A stretch of DNA of 64,000 bases from positions 1 through 64,000 of the forward strand of contig NZ_BOOJ01000072.1 of the NCBI RefSeq assembly GCF_016863175.1, given 5' to 3'. The notes beneath the pieces were generated by a model that was not told the origin of the DNA, ran no database searches, and saw only the letters and a program-made list of their open reading frames with translations. This stretch comes from Paraplanobispora siamensis. Lineage in GTDB: Bacteria > Actinomycetota > Actinomycetes > Streptosporangiales > Streptosporangiaceae. A program made the position numbers and the translations under genes. Of the stretch, positions 1-9,173 are shown piece by piece (position 1 is the stretch's first letter; each line of letters begins with the position of its first letter).

Positions 1-3000
1 TCGCGGCCACCGGGTCCTCGCCTGGAGCAGGCGGGACGGCCTGCTCGGCGGGGGCGGTCGCGGGCACGGCGGCGGCCGGTGCGGGCACGACGTCGGCCGG
101 TACGGCGGGCGTCACGGGCGCGGCGGCTGGTACGGCGGGCGTCACGGGCGCGGCGGCCGGTGCGGGAGACGGCTGGACGGGCACCGCTACGGCGGGCGCC
201 TCCCCGGTGGGGGCGGGAGCGCCGTAGACAGGCGTCGCGGGCGCACCGTAGGTCGACACCACGGGCGGAGCGTAGGCGGGGGCGGCCGTCCCGGCCGGGG
301 CGCCGGCGTCGGCGACGCGCAGCCGGCGCCGGACCACTTCCAGGCGCGCCCCGGGCCCGCCCGTCACCGTGGCCAGCCAGCCATCCCAGGCGGCGCGGTC
401 GGCGATGCGGTAGCCGTACCCCAGCTCCCTGGGCGAGCGGTGCCGCCCGTCCGGCATCGGCGTCCAGCGCAGCAGCGTCATGGCGATCTGCGAGCCGAAC
501 CCGGCGGCCAGCCGCAGCGCGTAGCGCACCGGGTAGGCCCCGCCGGTGGACAGGTTGAGCGCGCCCAGCTCCGGATCGGGCTCCTTGAAGTTCGGCACGG
601 GCGGCACGATGCCCGTCTCCATGGACTTGATCGCGACGACGTCCTCGATTCCGGCGCCCATCGCGTGCCCGGTGAAGCCCTTGGTGTTGGTGATGATGAC
701 GGAGTCGGCCGAGGCGCCGAAGGTCTGCCTCAGCGCGTGGATCTCGGCCGCCGCGCTCCCCCCGCGTGCCGGGGTGTAGGTCTCGTGGGAGACGAACACC
801 GTCTCGGAGGCCAGCTCGTGGCGGTCGGCTCCCCGGCTCTCCGCCTGCCGTACCACCTGCTCCATGACCTGGGCGATGTGCCCGACGTCCAGGCGGGTGC
901 CGTGGAAGGCGCTGTTGGCGGTGACGGCGCCCAGCATCTCGCAGATCGGCTGCAGCCCGCGCTCGCGGGCGGCCTCGGCCGACTCGACCACGATGGCCGC
1001 CGCCCCCGCGCCGACGATCATCCCGTGGCGCCGCCGGTCGAACGGGGTGGCGGCCTCCTCCACGACGTCGTCGGTGGCCGCGGCGCCCGAGGCCAGGAAG
1101 CCGGAGGCGACCCAGGGCAGCAACGTGTCGGAGGTGACGTCGTCGGCGGAGACGATCACCACGCGGCGGCAGCGTCCGGTGCGGATCCAGTCCTCGGCCA
1201 CGCACATCGCCTGCGCGGTGCTCGCGCAGGCGGCGTTGACCTGGGTGTTGGGCCCCCGGGCGCCGATGATCTCGGCGAACTGCGAGTGGCCCATGGACAG
1301 GCAGCGGAACAGGAAGCGCCGGTCGAAGAGGTACGGCTCGGCGGAGAGCAGGTGGCGCAGCTCGCCGATGCGCCGCTCGACCTCGGCGGTCGCGGCCTCG
1401 TCTGCGCGCATCCTGGCCCGGACCGCCCCCAGCGCCAGCAGCTGCTCCCTGCGGCCCCGGTCGGTGAAGTAGCGCTCCAGCTCGTCGGCGAAGGCGTCGT
1501 AGCCGGGGAAGGCGGAGGCGAACACGACGCCGGTGTCGTCGCGCAGCGCCTCGGGCAGGCCCCACCGGTCGGGCAGCCTGGTGCCCACGGTCGTGGTCTT
1601 GTACCGCATGACCAGCGGGATCCCCGCGTCGCGCAGCGCGTCGAACCCCGCGCCGATCGCCAGCCGGGTGACCGCGTCGAGCGCGGCGTCCCGGTCGGCG
1701 TCCACGCCGAACTCGGCCACGACGTCCAGCGGCGCGTGCCGGGCGGCGAGCTTGATCACGTCCGCCTCGTTGTCGATCGTCTCGAACGTCGGGTCGCCCG
1801 CCTCGCGCTTGACCAGCCGGGTGATGCGCCGGTCCACCATGGCGCGGCGGAATCGGTGCGGGATGGTGTCGATGAACTGCTGACCGGCGAGGATGCGGGC
1901 CAGGTTCTCGTCGTCGAAGACGCGCTCGACGCCGGGCAGCCCGAGCGCGGCGCCGGTCACCACGACCGGTTCCGCGGACGGCGGGGCGCCGGCCGCTCCG
2001 CCGTACAGCGCCAGGCCCTGCTCCAGGGTCCGCGCGAACAGCCGGCCGAGCTCGGTGTAGTTCTCGGTGGTCATGGGGGACCTCGCAGCGCTGACAGGGC
2101 GGGCGGGGGTGACGGGACCGGTGGGGACGTGGGCGGCGCGGGCGGGTTCCGGCCGCGGGGCGGCCTCCCGGGTCGCGCTTCCGCCGGGCGCGGTGACCCG
2201 GATCGCACTCTCGCCCGGTACGGCGGGCGCGGTCCCGAAGCCGAGCCCGGCGGCGTAGAGCCCGCACAGCGCCTGGTTGAAGGAGGCCACGTCGCCGTTC
2301 TTGGGGTGGTTGGTGTACAGCGCGAGCACGTCGTCGTGCACGGAGCCGAGCACGTCCTCGGCGAAGCCGTGCAGCGCCTTCTTCGGTCCCACCTCGACGA
2401 AGACGCGCGCGCCCGCCTCGTACAGGGTGCGCAGGCCGGTGACGAAGCGCACCGGCGAGGCCACCTGGCGGCCGAGGATGTCCAGCATCGTGTCGACGTC
2501 GGCGTCGGCCGGGTAGAACTCGCCGGTCACGTTGGCCACGATCGGCCTGGCGGGCGGCCTGATGTCCAGGCGGCGCAGCGCGTCCTTGAGGGGCTCGCCG
2601 GCCGGGGCGACGATCGAGGTGTGGAAGGCGTGGCTGACGGGGATGCGCGTGGCCGTCATGCCCGCGTTCCTGAAGGTCTCCACGACGGCCTCGACGGCGG
2701 CGGTGGCCCCGCCGACCACGGCCTGCCGGGTGCTGTTGATGTTGGCGACGACCACCTCGCCGCCGGTCCCGGCGACGATGTGCTCGATCTCGGGCAGCGG
2801 GCCGAAGACCGCCGCCATGGCTCCGTTGTCGGCCAGCGAGAGTGAGGCCATCTCGTGGCCGCGCGCGCTGACCGCCTCCAGTGCGGCCTCGAAGGTCAGC
2901 GCCCCGGCGGCGACCAGCGCGCCGTACTCGCCGAGGCTGTGGCCCATGACCATGTCGGGCCGCACGCCGTACGCCTCCAGCAGCCTGGTCAGCGCCAGGT

Positions 3001-5092
3001 CGGCGGTGAGCACGGCGGGCTGGGTGATCTCGGTCTGCAGGAGCTGCCGCTCCAGCGATTCGAGGTCGGCGGCGTCGGAGAAGACATAGGAGGTCAGCGG
3101 ACGGCCGAGCAGCGGCGTCATGACGCGGTCGGCCTCTTCGAAGGCGGCGGCCACGATCGGTTCCCGCTCGCGCAGGTCGCGCAGCATGTTGACGTACTGG
3201 GAGCCCTGGCCGGTGTAGAGGAAGGCGACCTTCGGCGCGGGGCCGCGGCCGAGGAAGACGCCCCGGGAGCGCAGCATCCGCCACATCGCCGGCTCGTCCC
3301 GGCGCAGCGCGGTGATCGCCTTGTCCGCCTTGTCCGCCAGGTCCGCGGCGTCGGCGTAGTCGATGGCGACGCGGATCGGGGCGGTGGCCAGCGCGGAATC
3401 GGGCGGCCGGGGTCCGGGGGCGGCCTGCAGCCGTCCGAGGCGGTCGACGACCTCGGCCTCGTCCGATCCGGCGACCACGGCGGCGCCCCTGAGCGGGGCG
3501 CGGGGCTCCGTCGTGACCGGAACGGGCCGGTGTGCCGTGGGCGTGGCACCCGCCGTGCCCGCCGCGGCCGGATCCCGGCCGGTCGCCGTTCGCGTCGCGG
3601 TCGCATCCGTCGCGGTCGCATCCGTCGCGGCGGCGGCGAAGCTGCGGGGGGCGTCCGCGGCGCGGTGCCGGCCGGGCAGATACTCCTCCAGCACCAGGTG
3701 GAAGTTGGTGCCGCCGAACCCGAAGGCGCTCACGCCGGCGCGGCGGACGCCGCCGGCCGGGCGCGGCCACTCGCTCAGCCCGGTGCTGACCCGGAAGGGG
3801 ATGGCGGGCCACTCGACGTTCGGGTTGGGCCGCTCGAAGTGCAGGCTGGGTACGAGCACGCCCTCGTGCAGGCTCATCACGGTCTTGAACACCCCCGCCG
3901 CGCCCGCGGCGGCCTTGAGGTGGCCGATGTTGGACTTCACCGAGCCGAGGGCGATCGAGCCCGGCCGGGCGCCCGCCTTGGTGAACACCTCGCTGAGGGC
4001 GCCCAGCTCGGTGGCGTCGCCCACCCGGGTGGAGGTGCCGTGGGCCTCGACGAGCGTGGCGGAGGCCGGGTCGGCCCCGGCGCCCTCCCAGGCGCGCTCG
4101 ATGGCCAGCCGCTGGCCGATCGGGTTGGGCGCGGTGATCCCCTTGCCCCTGCCGTCGCTCGACCCGGCCAGGTCGAGGATGACGGCGTAGACGCGGTCAC
4201 CGTCGCGCTCGGCGTCGGCCAGCCGCTTGAGCACGAACAGCGCGGCGCCCTCGCCCATCACGAAGCCGTCGGCCCCTTCGTCGAAGGGGCGGGTGCCGGT
4301 GGCCGACAGAGCGCCGATCTTGCAGAACTTCACGAACGCGGCCACGCCCATGTTCCTGTCGACGCCGCCGGTGACCACGGCGTCGAAGTCGCGGGCCTGC
4401 AGGCCGCGCACCGCCGAGGCCATGGCCGCCAGCCCCGAGGCGCAGGCGGCGTCGGTGGTGAAGTTGGGGCCGCGGAAGTCGAACAGGCCGGCCACCCGCC
4501 CGGCGATGATGTTGGCCAGCTCGCCGGGCATGGTGTCCTCGGTGACCGGCGGGTATCCGGCCAGGTAGGAGGTGGTGCTCTCGCGGAGCACGGCCTGGCG
4601 CACCTGCTCGGGCAGCGCGGCGAACGACGGGGCCTCGCGCAGCCGCCGGAGATACTCGGGCAGCTCGATCCGCGTGTTGGTGCGATAGTGCTTCTCCCCG
4701 CCGAGGGCGTTGCCGATGATCACGGCCACCCGTTCCGGGTCGACCTGCCAGCCGGGCCAGCCCGCGTCCAGCAGCGCCGCCCGGGAGGCGCTGATCGCCC
4801 ACTTCTGCCCGTCGTCGAGCTGCGCGGCGACGGTCGGCGGTACGGCCAGGCGCCATTCCAGCGGGTCCCAGGGGAACTCGCGCACCCAGCCGCCGATCCG
4901 CGAGTAGGTCTTGTCCGGGACCTTGGGGTCGGGGTCGTAGTACAGGGCGGGGTCCCACCGTTCGGCGGGCACGTCGGAGATGGAGTATCTGCCACCCCGC
5001 ACGTTCGCCCAGAAGGCCGCCGCGTCCGGCGCGTCCGGCATGATCGCCCCGACGCCCACGACGGCGACGGGTTCGAGCGTGATGGTGTTCAT
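1..5092 (-). CDS. PUFA/secondary-lipid-synthase-like type I polyketide synthase (KS-AT-KS, 3' end off the left edge)
   Basis: Open reading frame of 1697 codons without a stop to the window edge, starting at the ATG at 5092. The first ketosynthase (about residues 10-475) has the active-site Cys217 in DAACASG, VEAHGTSTRVGD and SNIGHLKAAAG. A malonyl-type acyltransferase follows (about 620-935) with Ser719 in GHSLGEYGA. A second, divergent ketosynthase (about 1035-1530) has Cys1289 in NAACAST, HETYTPARG and FTGHAMGAG; this type resembles the KS of PfaC/HglE-like lipid synthases. I read in frame across the AT-KS2 junction (2075-2270) and found no stop, so this is one protein. It ends in a Pro/Ala linker with a doubled APVTPAVPA motif, which usually precedes carrier domains; these and any ketoreductase would lie off the window. 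It starts 7 bases after the acyl-CoA dehydrogenase stop, with AGGA ahead of the ATG, so the two are probably translationally coupled. The product is unknown. Confidence 0.85.
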   Translation of the reverse strand, partial: MNTITLEPVAVVGVGAIMPDAPDAAAFWANVRGGRYSISDVPAERWDPALYYDPDPKVPDKTYSRIGGWVREFPWDPLEWRLAVPPTVAAQLDDGQKWAISASRAALLDAGWPGWQVDPERVAVIIGNALGGEKHYRTNTRIELPEYLRRLREAPSFAALPEQVRQAVLRESTTSYLAGYPPVTEDTMPGELANIIAGRVAGLFDFRGPNFTTDAACASGLAAMASAVRGLQARDFDAVVTGGVDRNMGVAAFVKFCKIGALSATGTRPFDEGADGFVMGEGAALFVLKRLADAERDGDRVYAVILDLAGSSDGRGKGITAPNPIGQRLAIERAWEGAGADPASATLVEAHGTSTRVGDATELGALSEVFTKAGARPGSIALGSVKSNIGHLKAAAGAAGVFKTVMSLHEGVLVPSLHFERPNPNVEWPAIPFRVSTGLSEWPRPAGGVRRAGVSAFGFGGTNFHLVLEEYLPGRHRAADAPRSFAAAATDATATDATATRTATGRDPAAAGTAGATPTAHRPVPVTTEPRAPLRGAAVVAGSDEAEVVDRLGRLQAAPGPRPPDSALATAPIRVAIDYADAADLADKADKAITALRRDEPAMWRMLRSRGVFLGRGPAPKVAFLYTGQGSQYVNMLRDLREREPIVAAAFEEADRVMTPLLGRPLTSYVFSDAADLESLERQLLQTEITQPAVLTADLALTRLLEAYGVRPDMVMGHSLGEYGALVAAGALTFEAALEAVSARGHEMASLSLADNGAMAAVFGPLPEIEHIVAGTGGEVVVANINSTRQAVVGGATAAVEAVVETFRNAGMTATRIPVSHAFHTSIVAPAGEPLKDALRRLDIRPPARPIVANVTGEFYPADADVDTMLDILGRQVASPVRFVTGLRTLYEAGARVFVEVGPKKALHGFAEDVLGSVHDDVLALYTNHPKNGDVASFNQALCGLYAAGLGFGTAPAVPGESAIRVTAPGGSATREAAPRPEPARAAHVPTGPVTPARPVSAARSPMTTENYTELGRLFARTLEQGLALYGGAAGAPPSAEPVVVTGAALGLPGVERVFDDENLARILAGQQFIDTIPHRFRRAMVDRRITRLVKREAGDPTFETIDNEADVIKLAARHAPLDVVAEFGVDADRDAALDAVTRLAIGAGFDALRDAGIPLVMRYKTTTVGTRLPDRWGLPEALRDDTGVVFASAFPGYDAFADELERYFTDRGRREQLLALGAVRARMRADEAATAEVERRIGELRHLLSAEPYLFDRRFLFRCLSMGHSQFAEIIGARGPNTQVNAACASTAQAMCVAEDWIRTGRCRRVVIVSADDVTSDTLLPWVASGFLASGAAATDDVVEEAATPFDRRRHGMIVGAGAAAIVVESAEAARERGLQPICEMLGAVTANSAFHGTRLDVGHIAQVMEQVVRQAESRGADRHELASETVFVSHETYTPARGGSAAAEIHALRQTFGASADSVIITNTKGFTGHAMGAGIEDVVAIKSMETGIVPPVPNFKEPDPELGALNLSTGGAYPVRYALRLAAGFGSQIAMTLLRWTPMPDGRHRSPRELGYGYRIADRAAWDGWLATVTGGPGARLEVVRRRLRVADAGAPAGTAAPAYAPPVVSTYGAPATPVYGAPAPTGEAPAVAVPVQPSPAPAAAPVTPAVPAAAPVTPAVPADVVPAPAAAVPATAPAEQAVPPAPGEDPVAA

Positions 5093-5099
5093 GACAGTC

Positions 5100-6749
5100 C
5101 TAGAGGTCCGCGCGGCCGTACAGGACGTCCGCGATGAGGTCCATGTCGGCCAGCAGCCCCGGCTGGGCCGCGTGGACCGCGTCCAGGCGCGGTCCTTCCA
5201 GGCCGGTCCGCAGGGCGGTCCCGTCCGGGGACAGCGCGCCCAGGACCAGGCGCGTCCCCTCTTCGGCGATCTTCATCGCGGCCTCGCGGGCGAAGACCCG
5301 GCTGATGGCGGACAGGACGGCGGGGCTGAAGCGGCGATCGGTCTTCTCGGGCGGCGCGCCGCCGAGGGCGGTCGCGGCCCGGCGGGCGAGGCTGCCGGCC
5401 GCCTCGCCGTAGGCGATGAGCTCGCCCAGGCGCAGCAGCACGTGCTGGTTGCGGGTCAGGCGCTCGGTGCGGCAGGTCTCCATGAGGGCGCCGAGGCATT
5501 CGAGCGCGAGCGCGGCGGTGCCCGCGCCGGTCTCGGCGGGCAGGGCCGCCACGGAGCGGGCCAGGCCGGAGTGGTGGGCGCCGCGCGTCTTGAGGTGCTG
5601 CTGCCAGCGGTCCCTGGCGACGGTCATCTCCAGGATCTCCGAGGTGCCCTCGTAGATCGTGGTGATGCGCACGTCACGTTTGATCTTCTCCACCAGGTAG
5701 GGCCTGGTGTAGCCGTAGCCGCCGTGGGCCTGGATCGCGGCCTCGGCGGCGGCGTTGCCCGCCTCGCTGGCCAGGTACTTGGCGATGGCTCCCTCGGTGT
5801 TGAGCGCGCCCTGCGCGCCCTCGCCCGCGTCGATGCGGGTGGCGGTCTCCTCGATGAAGGCCCGCGCGGCCTCCAGCCGTACGGCGTGCGGCACGATCAG
5901 CTTGTGGGTGTAGCCCTGCTTGGCCGCCAGCGGGGTGCCGGCCTGTACCCGGTCGGCGGAGAAGCCGATCGCCCGGTCGAGGGCCTCCCAGCCGGCGCCG
6001 AGCCCGAAGGCGGCCACCATGAGCCGGGTGTAGCCGAACACGTGCTGGGCCTGGGTCAGTCCCCTGCCCTCGGTCAGGCCGACCAGGTTCTCGGCGGGGA
6101 CGAACACCTCGTCGAGATAGAGCGCCGCGGTGTTCGACAGCCGGATGCCGTGCTTGTCCTCCGGCACGGCCGAGGAGAAGCCCTCGGTCCCGCGCTCGAC
6201 CACGAACCACGAGGGACCGCCGGGGGTCAGCGCCAGCACGCAGCACACGTCGGCGATGGAACCGTTGCTGATCCACTGCTTGCGGCCGTTGATCCGGTAC
6301 CCGCCCTCGACGGGCCTGGCCGTGGTGCGCAGCGCGCCCAGGTCGCTGCCCGCCTCGGGCTCGGTGGCGCCGTAGGCGAACAGCAGGCCCTCCTTGGCGA
6401 TGCGGCCCAGCCAGCGCTCCTTCTGCTCGGGCGTGCCGCCGAACAGGATGGGGTCACCGCCGAGGAAGGTGGCGAACACCGAGGTGGCCAGGCCCAGGTC
6501 GAGGCGGGCCAGGCGCTCGCAGATGCGGTAGGAGTCGAACGCGCCGCCTCCCAGCCCGCCGTACTCCTCCGGGATGAAGGCGAGCTGCACGCCGAGGTCG
6601 TCGCCGCACATCGCCCGCACGGTGTCCTCCGGACAGGTGTCGGCGTGGTCCAGTTCGAGCTGTCGTTCCTCCGGCAGCGCCGCGTGGACGAAGTCGCCCA
6701 GCGCCTCCAGCATGAGATCGAGTGTTCCGAGGTCGAGGCCATTCGCCAT
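5100..6749 (-). CDS. acyl-CoA dehydrogenase family protein
   Basis: Flavin-dependent alpha,beta-dehydrogenation of an acyl thioester is the family reaction. Visible motifs are the substrate/FAD signature YGATEPEAGSDLGALRTTAR, KQWISNGSIADV, the C-terminal IQAHGGYGYTRPY and IYEGTSEILE, where the first Glu is in the position of the catalytic base of medium-chain enzymes. I chose ATG 6749 (MANGLDL) because GGGAGG lies 6-7 bases upstream; an in-frame ATG at 6815 has no such site. At 549 aa it is longer than the usual 380-400, with an extra C-terminal helical domain as in FadE5-like enzymes. It is the first gene of a two-gene unit with the lipid synthase, so it may desaturate the synthase product or supply its starter; that is inference from position. 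Confidence 0.9.
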   Translation of the reverse strand: MANGLDLGTLDLMLEALGDFVHAALPEERQLELDHADTCPEDTVRAMCGDDLGVQLAFIPEEYGGLGGGAFDSYRICERLARLDLGLATSVFATFLGGDPILFGGTPEQKERWLGRIAKEGLLFAYGATEPEAGSDLGALRTTARPVEGGYRINGRKQWISNGSIADVCCVLALTPGGPSWFVVERGTEGFSSAVPEDKHGIRLSNTAALYLDEVFVPAENLVGLTEGRGLTQAQHVFGYTRLMVAAFGLGAGWEALDRAIGFSADRVQAGTPLAAKQGYTHKLIVPHAVRLEAARAFIEETATRIDAGEGAQGALNTEGAIAKYLASEAGNAAAEAAIQAHGGYGYTRPYLVEKIKRDVRITTIYEGTSEILEMTVARDRWQQHLKTRGAHHSGLARSVAALPAETGAGTAALALECLGALMETCRTERLTRNQHVLLRLGELIAYGEAAGSLARRAATALGGAPPEKTDRRFSPAVLSAISRVFAREAAMKIAEEGTRLVLGALSPDGTALRTGLEGPRLDAVHAAQPGLLADMDLIADVLYGRADL

Positions 6750-6865
6750 GGCTCGCCTCCCTTGACTCTGCCGATCGGGGATCGGGACGGCGATTGTGTG
6801 GGGGTCTCCCCGCACCGTAAGCCGGGCCCCGGCGAGCGGACAGTCGGCGGAGGGCCCTGTCCGAC

Positions 6866-6879
6866 GGGACTTTCGTCCC
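6866..6879. promoter_or_regulatory. DosR/DevR-like palindrome
   Basis: GGGACTTTCGTCCC has 5-bp arms around TTTC and differs from the core of the mycobacterial DosR box (GGGACTWWAGTCCC) at one base. It lies about 117 bp upstream of the acyl-CoA dehydrogenase ATG. A possible -10 (TACGGT, minus strand, 6814-6819) would put the box near -65, a usual position for DosR sites. A second dyad, CGGACAG/CTGTCCG (6837-6863), is adjacent. Confidence 0.45.
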
Positions 6880-6888
6880 TGGACCCGT

Positions 6889-6947
6889 GCCGGCAGAGTG
6901 AGGCGGGCGGAACCGCGCCGGGCAGAGTGAGGCGGATGGGAACCGCG
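6889..6947. repeat. imperfect tandem duplication, about 30 bp
   Basis: Two adjacent copies (6889-6917 and 6917-6947) share GCAGAGTGAGGCGG and GGAACCGCG. They lie in the 238-bp gap between the MBL hydrolase and acyl-CoA dehydrogenase genes, which otherwise holds only the DosR-like palindrome and probable promoter. No function is evident. Confidence 0.6.
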
Positions 6948-6987
6948 TGGGGGAAGGGCACTGCGCGCCGTACGGCACGGCGGGCCC

Positions 6988-7749
6988 CTATGCCTGGTGG
7001 CGGGCCAGCTCCAGGGCGTCGTGGGCGCTGAAGACCTCGACCTGGGAGGGCAGCTCCCGCAGCCGGGCCAGGTTGGCGACGCGCCGGGCGTAGTCGACGG
7101 CCACGGCGCGCTGGGCGGCGCGCAGCACCAGGGGGCAGCGCGGCGGGGTGCCGATCTCGCCGTGGAAGTAGTAGGCGTCCCCGGCGTGCAGCAGCCAGCC
7201 CGCGCCGGTGTCCACCGCCACGCCGGAGTGGCCGCGGCTGTGGCCGGCCAGCGGGACCAGGGCCAGGCCGTCGACCCCCTCCAGCGGCCGGGCGCGCAGG
7301 CCGAACAGTTCCTCGCCGGCGTCGTCGTAGGTCATCCAGTCGGGATGGTGGGCCCACTGGGCGGACAGGTAGCGGCGGCGTTCGCCGGCGGTGGCCGGGT
7401 GGACGGCGGCGGCCAGCTCGGAGGCGTGCAGGTGCACCCGGGCGCGGGGGAAGTCGCGCAGGCCGCCGGCGTGGTCGGGGTCGAGGTGCGTCAGCACGAT
7501 GTGGCGCACGTCCCCGGGATCCAGGCCGAGCTTCCGGATCTGGTTCAGGGCGGCCTCGGCCGGGTCCAGGGTGGGACGGACCATCCGGGTGAAGCCCCGC
7601 GTCAGCCGGTCCTCGCCCACGGCGAAGCCGGTGTCGACCAGCACCAGGTCACCGCCGGTCTCGATGAGCAGGCAGTGGGCCACCATGCGGGGCGAGGCCG
7701 GCGGGAGCATCGTCCCGCAGTTGAGGTGGTGTACCTTCACCCCGCACAT
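6988..7749 (-). CDS. MBL-fold metallo-hydrolase, lactonase-like
   Basis: A 253-residue single-domain metallo-beta-lactamase fold. The metal motif reads THLDPDHAGGL, so the usual second His of HxHxDH is Asp, a variant common in lactonase-like members of the family. Further expected ligands are in LAGHSRGHSG and LLHAGDAYY, and VDTGF marks the first strand. No signal peptide is visible, so the enzyme is probably cytoplasmic. It follows the acyl-CoA dehydrogenase/synthase unit in the same direction but is separated from it by its own 238-bp upstream gap on the other side, so it is upstream of, not inside, that operon. A lactone or thioester substrate is possible but not shown. An in-frame GTG a few codons downstream is an alternative start. 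Confidence 0.85.
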   Translation of the reverse strand: MCGVKVHHLNCGTMLPPASPRMVAHCLLIETGGDLVLVDTGFAVGEDRLTRGFTRMVRPTLDPAEAALNQIRKLGLDPGDVRHIVLTHLDPDHAGGLRDFPRARVHLHASELAAAVHPATAGERRRYLSAQWAHHPDWMTYDDAGEELFGLRARPLEGVDGLALVPLAGHSRGHSGVAVDTGAGWLLHAGDAYYFHGEIGTPPRCPLVLRAAQRAVAVDYARRVANLARLRELPSQVEVFSAHDALELARHQA

Positions 7750-7812
7750 ACTGACCGGCGGAGGGCCGCCCGGCCAGCCGGTGTGGTCCAGATCACTCCG
7801 GCGCGATCCGGA

Positions 7813-9036
7813 TCACCCGGAGGTGCCGGCGGCCAGGGCGCTGCCCTTCTTCCACTCCTTGAACGGCAGCTGCCAGTAGCTCCAGCCGTTGTTCCACTCC
7901 ACCTCGCGGTCGGTGCCCTTGATGATGATCACGTCACCGCGCTGGACGATGCCGTAGAACCACTTGGCCTGGTCGGGGCGGGCGTTGATGCAGCCGTGGC
8001 TGACGTTGCGCCGGCCCTGGGCCCAGACGTTGTCCTTGGCGTGGACGTACTCGCCGCTGTTGGAGAAGCGCACGGCGTGGTTGATCATGACGTCGTAGTA
8101 CTCGGGGTGACCCTTGGGGAAGCCCGGGGAGATCATCCGCTCGGGGTTGGACTTGCCCATGGCCAGGTGCACGCCGCTGGTGGTGGTGTACGCCCGGGTG
8201 GTGGCCATGCCCGCGCTGATGAGCATCTTCTTGATCACCTTGCCGTCCCGCTTGACGATCATGGTGTGCTTGCGGGTATCGATGTAGGAGATCTGGGAGG
8301 CGCCGATGCGGATGGTCTTGGTGAAGTCCTTGACCCCGTACATGTCCTTGGCGCCCTGCACCCCTTCGAGGTGGGCGGTGAAGGTGACCTTCTGGTTGGG
8401 CTTCCAGTACTTCTGCGTGCGGTAGATCACGGTCTTGTCGTCGATCCACCGCCAGGCGCCCACGGCGGGCTTCTCCGCGGTGACCTCCAACGCCTCCTCG
8501 ACGTTGGCCTTGCCGGCCTTGGAGGGGATCGGGTTGTTGAAGGTGACGATGATCGGGGCCCCCACCCCGACCTTCTCCCCCTTGACCGCCGGGGTCACGT
8601 CGGCCACGGCCAGCTCGACCTCGGGCTTGAGCGTGGTGAAGGTGCTGCTGGCGGTGGTGCCGCCCGCGGCGGTGGCCGAGACGGTGTAGTCGCTGGCGGG
8701 CTTGAGCGGCGCCTTGGAGACCCACTTGGTACGGCCGGCGTCGAAGTCGCCCTCGACCTTCTCGCCGTCGCTCTCAACCGTGACCTGCTCCAGGGGGCCG
8801 CCGTCGGCGGTCACGACGACCTTCTTGTCCGGCCGGACGGTGGAGCTGCCCTCCGCGGGGCTGATCTTTATGACCGGGGCGGCCGGGGCGGACTGCGCCT
8901 GCTTGCCGGGCTCCCCGTTGGCGGCGGAGGGTGTGCCTGCCGGGTCGTCGGAGCATGAGGCGGTCAGCAGGGCGGTGACCGCCACAGCCAATCCGGCCAC
9001 CGGCATCCTCAGGCGTCGGCTTTCAACGTTCAGCAC
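7813..9036 (-). CDS. L,D-transpeptidase lipoprotein (YkuD domain)
   Basis: Forms 3-3 peptidoglycan cross-links on the outer face of the membrane, by homology to mycobacterial LdtB-type enzymes. The N terminus is a lipoprotein signal ending in the lipobox LLTASC. It is followed by an Ala/Pro-rich linker, two Ig-like domains (about residues 50-270) and the YkuD catalytic domain with the HAVRFSNSGEYVHA and SHGCINARP motifs; the nucleophile is Cys349. I chose the GTG at 9036 because GGGGGAG lies a few bases ahead of it; the in-frame ATG at 9051 overlaps this ribosome binding site and has none of its own. That gives 407 aa, usual for the family. A GTTAC direct repeat lies about 83-98 bp upstream. 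Confidence 0.92.
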   Translation of the reverse strand: MLNVESRRLRMPVAGLAVAVTALLTASCSDDPAGTPSAANGEPGKQAQSAPAAPVIKISPAEGSSTVRPDKKVVVTADGGPLEQVTVESDGEKVEGDFDAGRTKWVSKAPLKPASDYTVSATAAGGTTASSTFTTLKPEVELAVADVTPAVKGEKVGVGAPIIVTFNNPIPSKAGKANVEEALEVTAEKPAVGAWRWIDDKTVIYRTQKYWKPNQKVTFTAHLEGVQGAKDMYGVKDFTKTIRIGASQISYIDTRKHTMIVKRDGKVIKKMLISAGMATTRAYTTTSGVHLAMGKSNPERMISPGFPKGHPEYYDVMINHAVRFSNSGEYVHAKDNVWAQGRRNVSHGCINARPDQAKWFYGIVQRGDVIIIKGTDREVEWNNGWSYWQLPFKEWKKGSALAAGTSG

Positions 9037-9118
9037 AAAGCTCTCCCCCATAGTGCAAACTCGTCCAAAAACACTAATAGGAGATGCTCATAGGACGCGC
9101 CCGGTTCAGCGCTGGAAG

Positions 9119-9134
9119 GTTACATTTTGGTTAC
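9119..9134. promoter_or_regulatory. GTTAC-N6-GTTAC direct repeat (MtrA/GlnR-type box)
   Basis: Two exact GTTAC half-sites 11 bp apart lie inside a larger dyad (9113-9140) with arms TGGAA/TTCCA, in an AT-rich island between the L,D-transpeptidase and MFS genes. MtrA, which controls cell-envelope genes in actinobacteria, and GlnR recognise repeats of this form. The L,D-transpeptidase downstream makes MtrA the more natural candidate; this is inference. Confidence 0.45.
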
Positions 9135-9173
9135 TTTCCATGGTCAACGTCCTGTCCACTCTGAGTAAACCTG

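Noticed and set aside
440-2845. 801-codon plus-strand frame over the lipid synthase gene
   Set aside because: It is the antisense shadow of the KS2/AT coding region: composition is Gly/Val/Arg/His-rich without motifs, while the minus frame gives clear KS and AT domains.
6988-7749. MBL protein as a part of the lipid synthase operon
   Set aside because: It lies upstream of the acyl-CoA dehydrogenase with a 238-bp gap containing a promoter-like region, so co-transcription is not supported.
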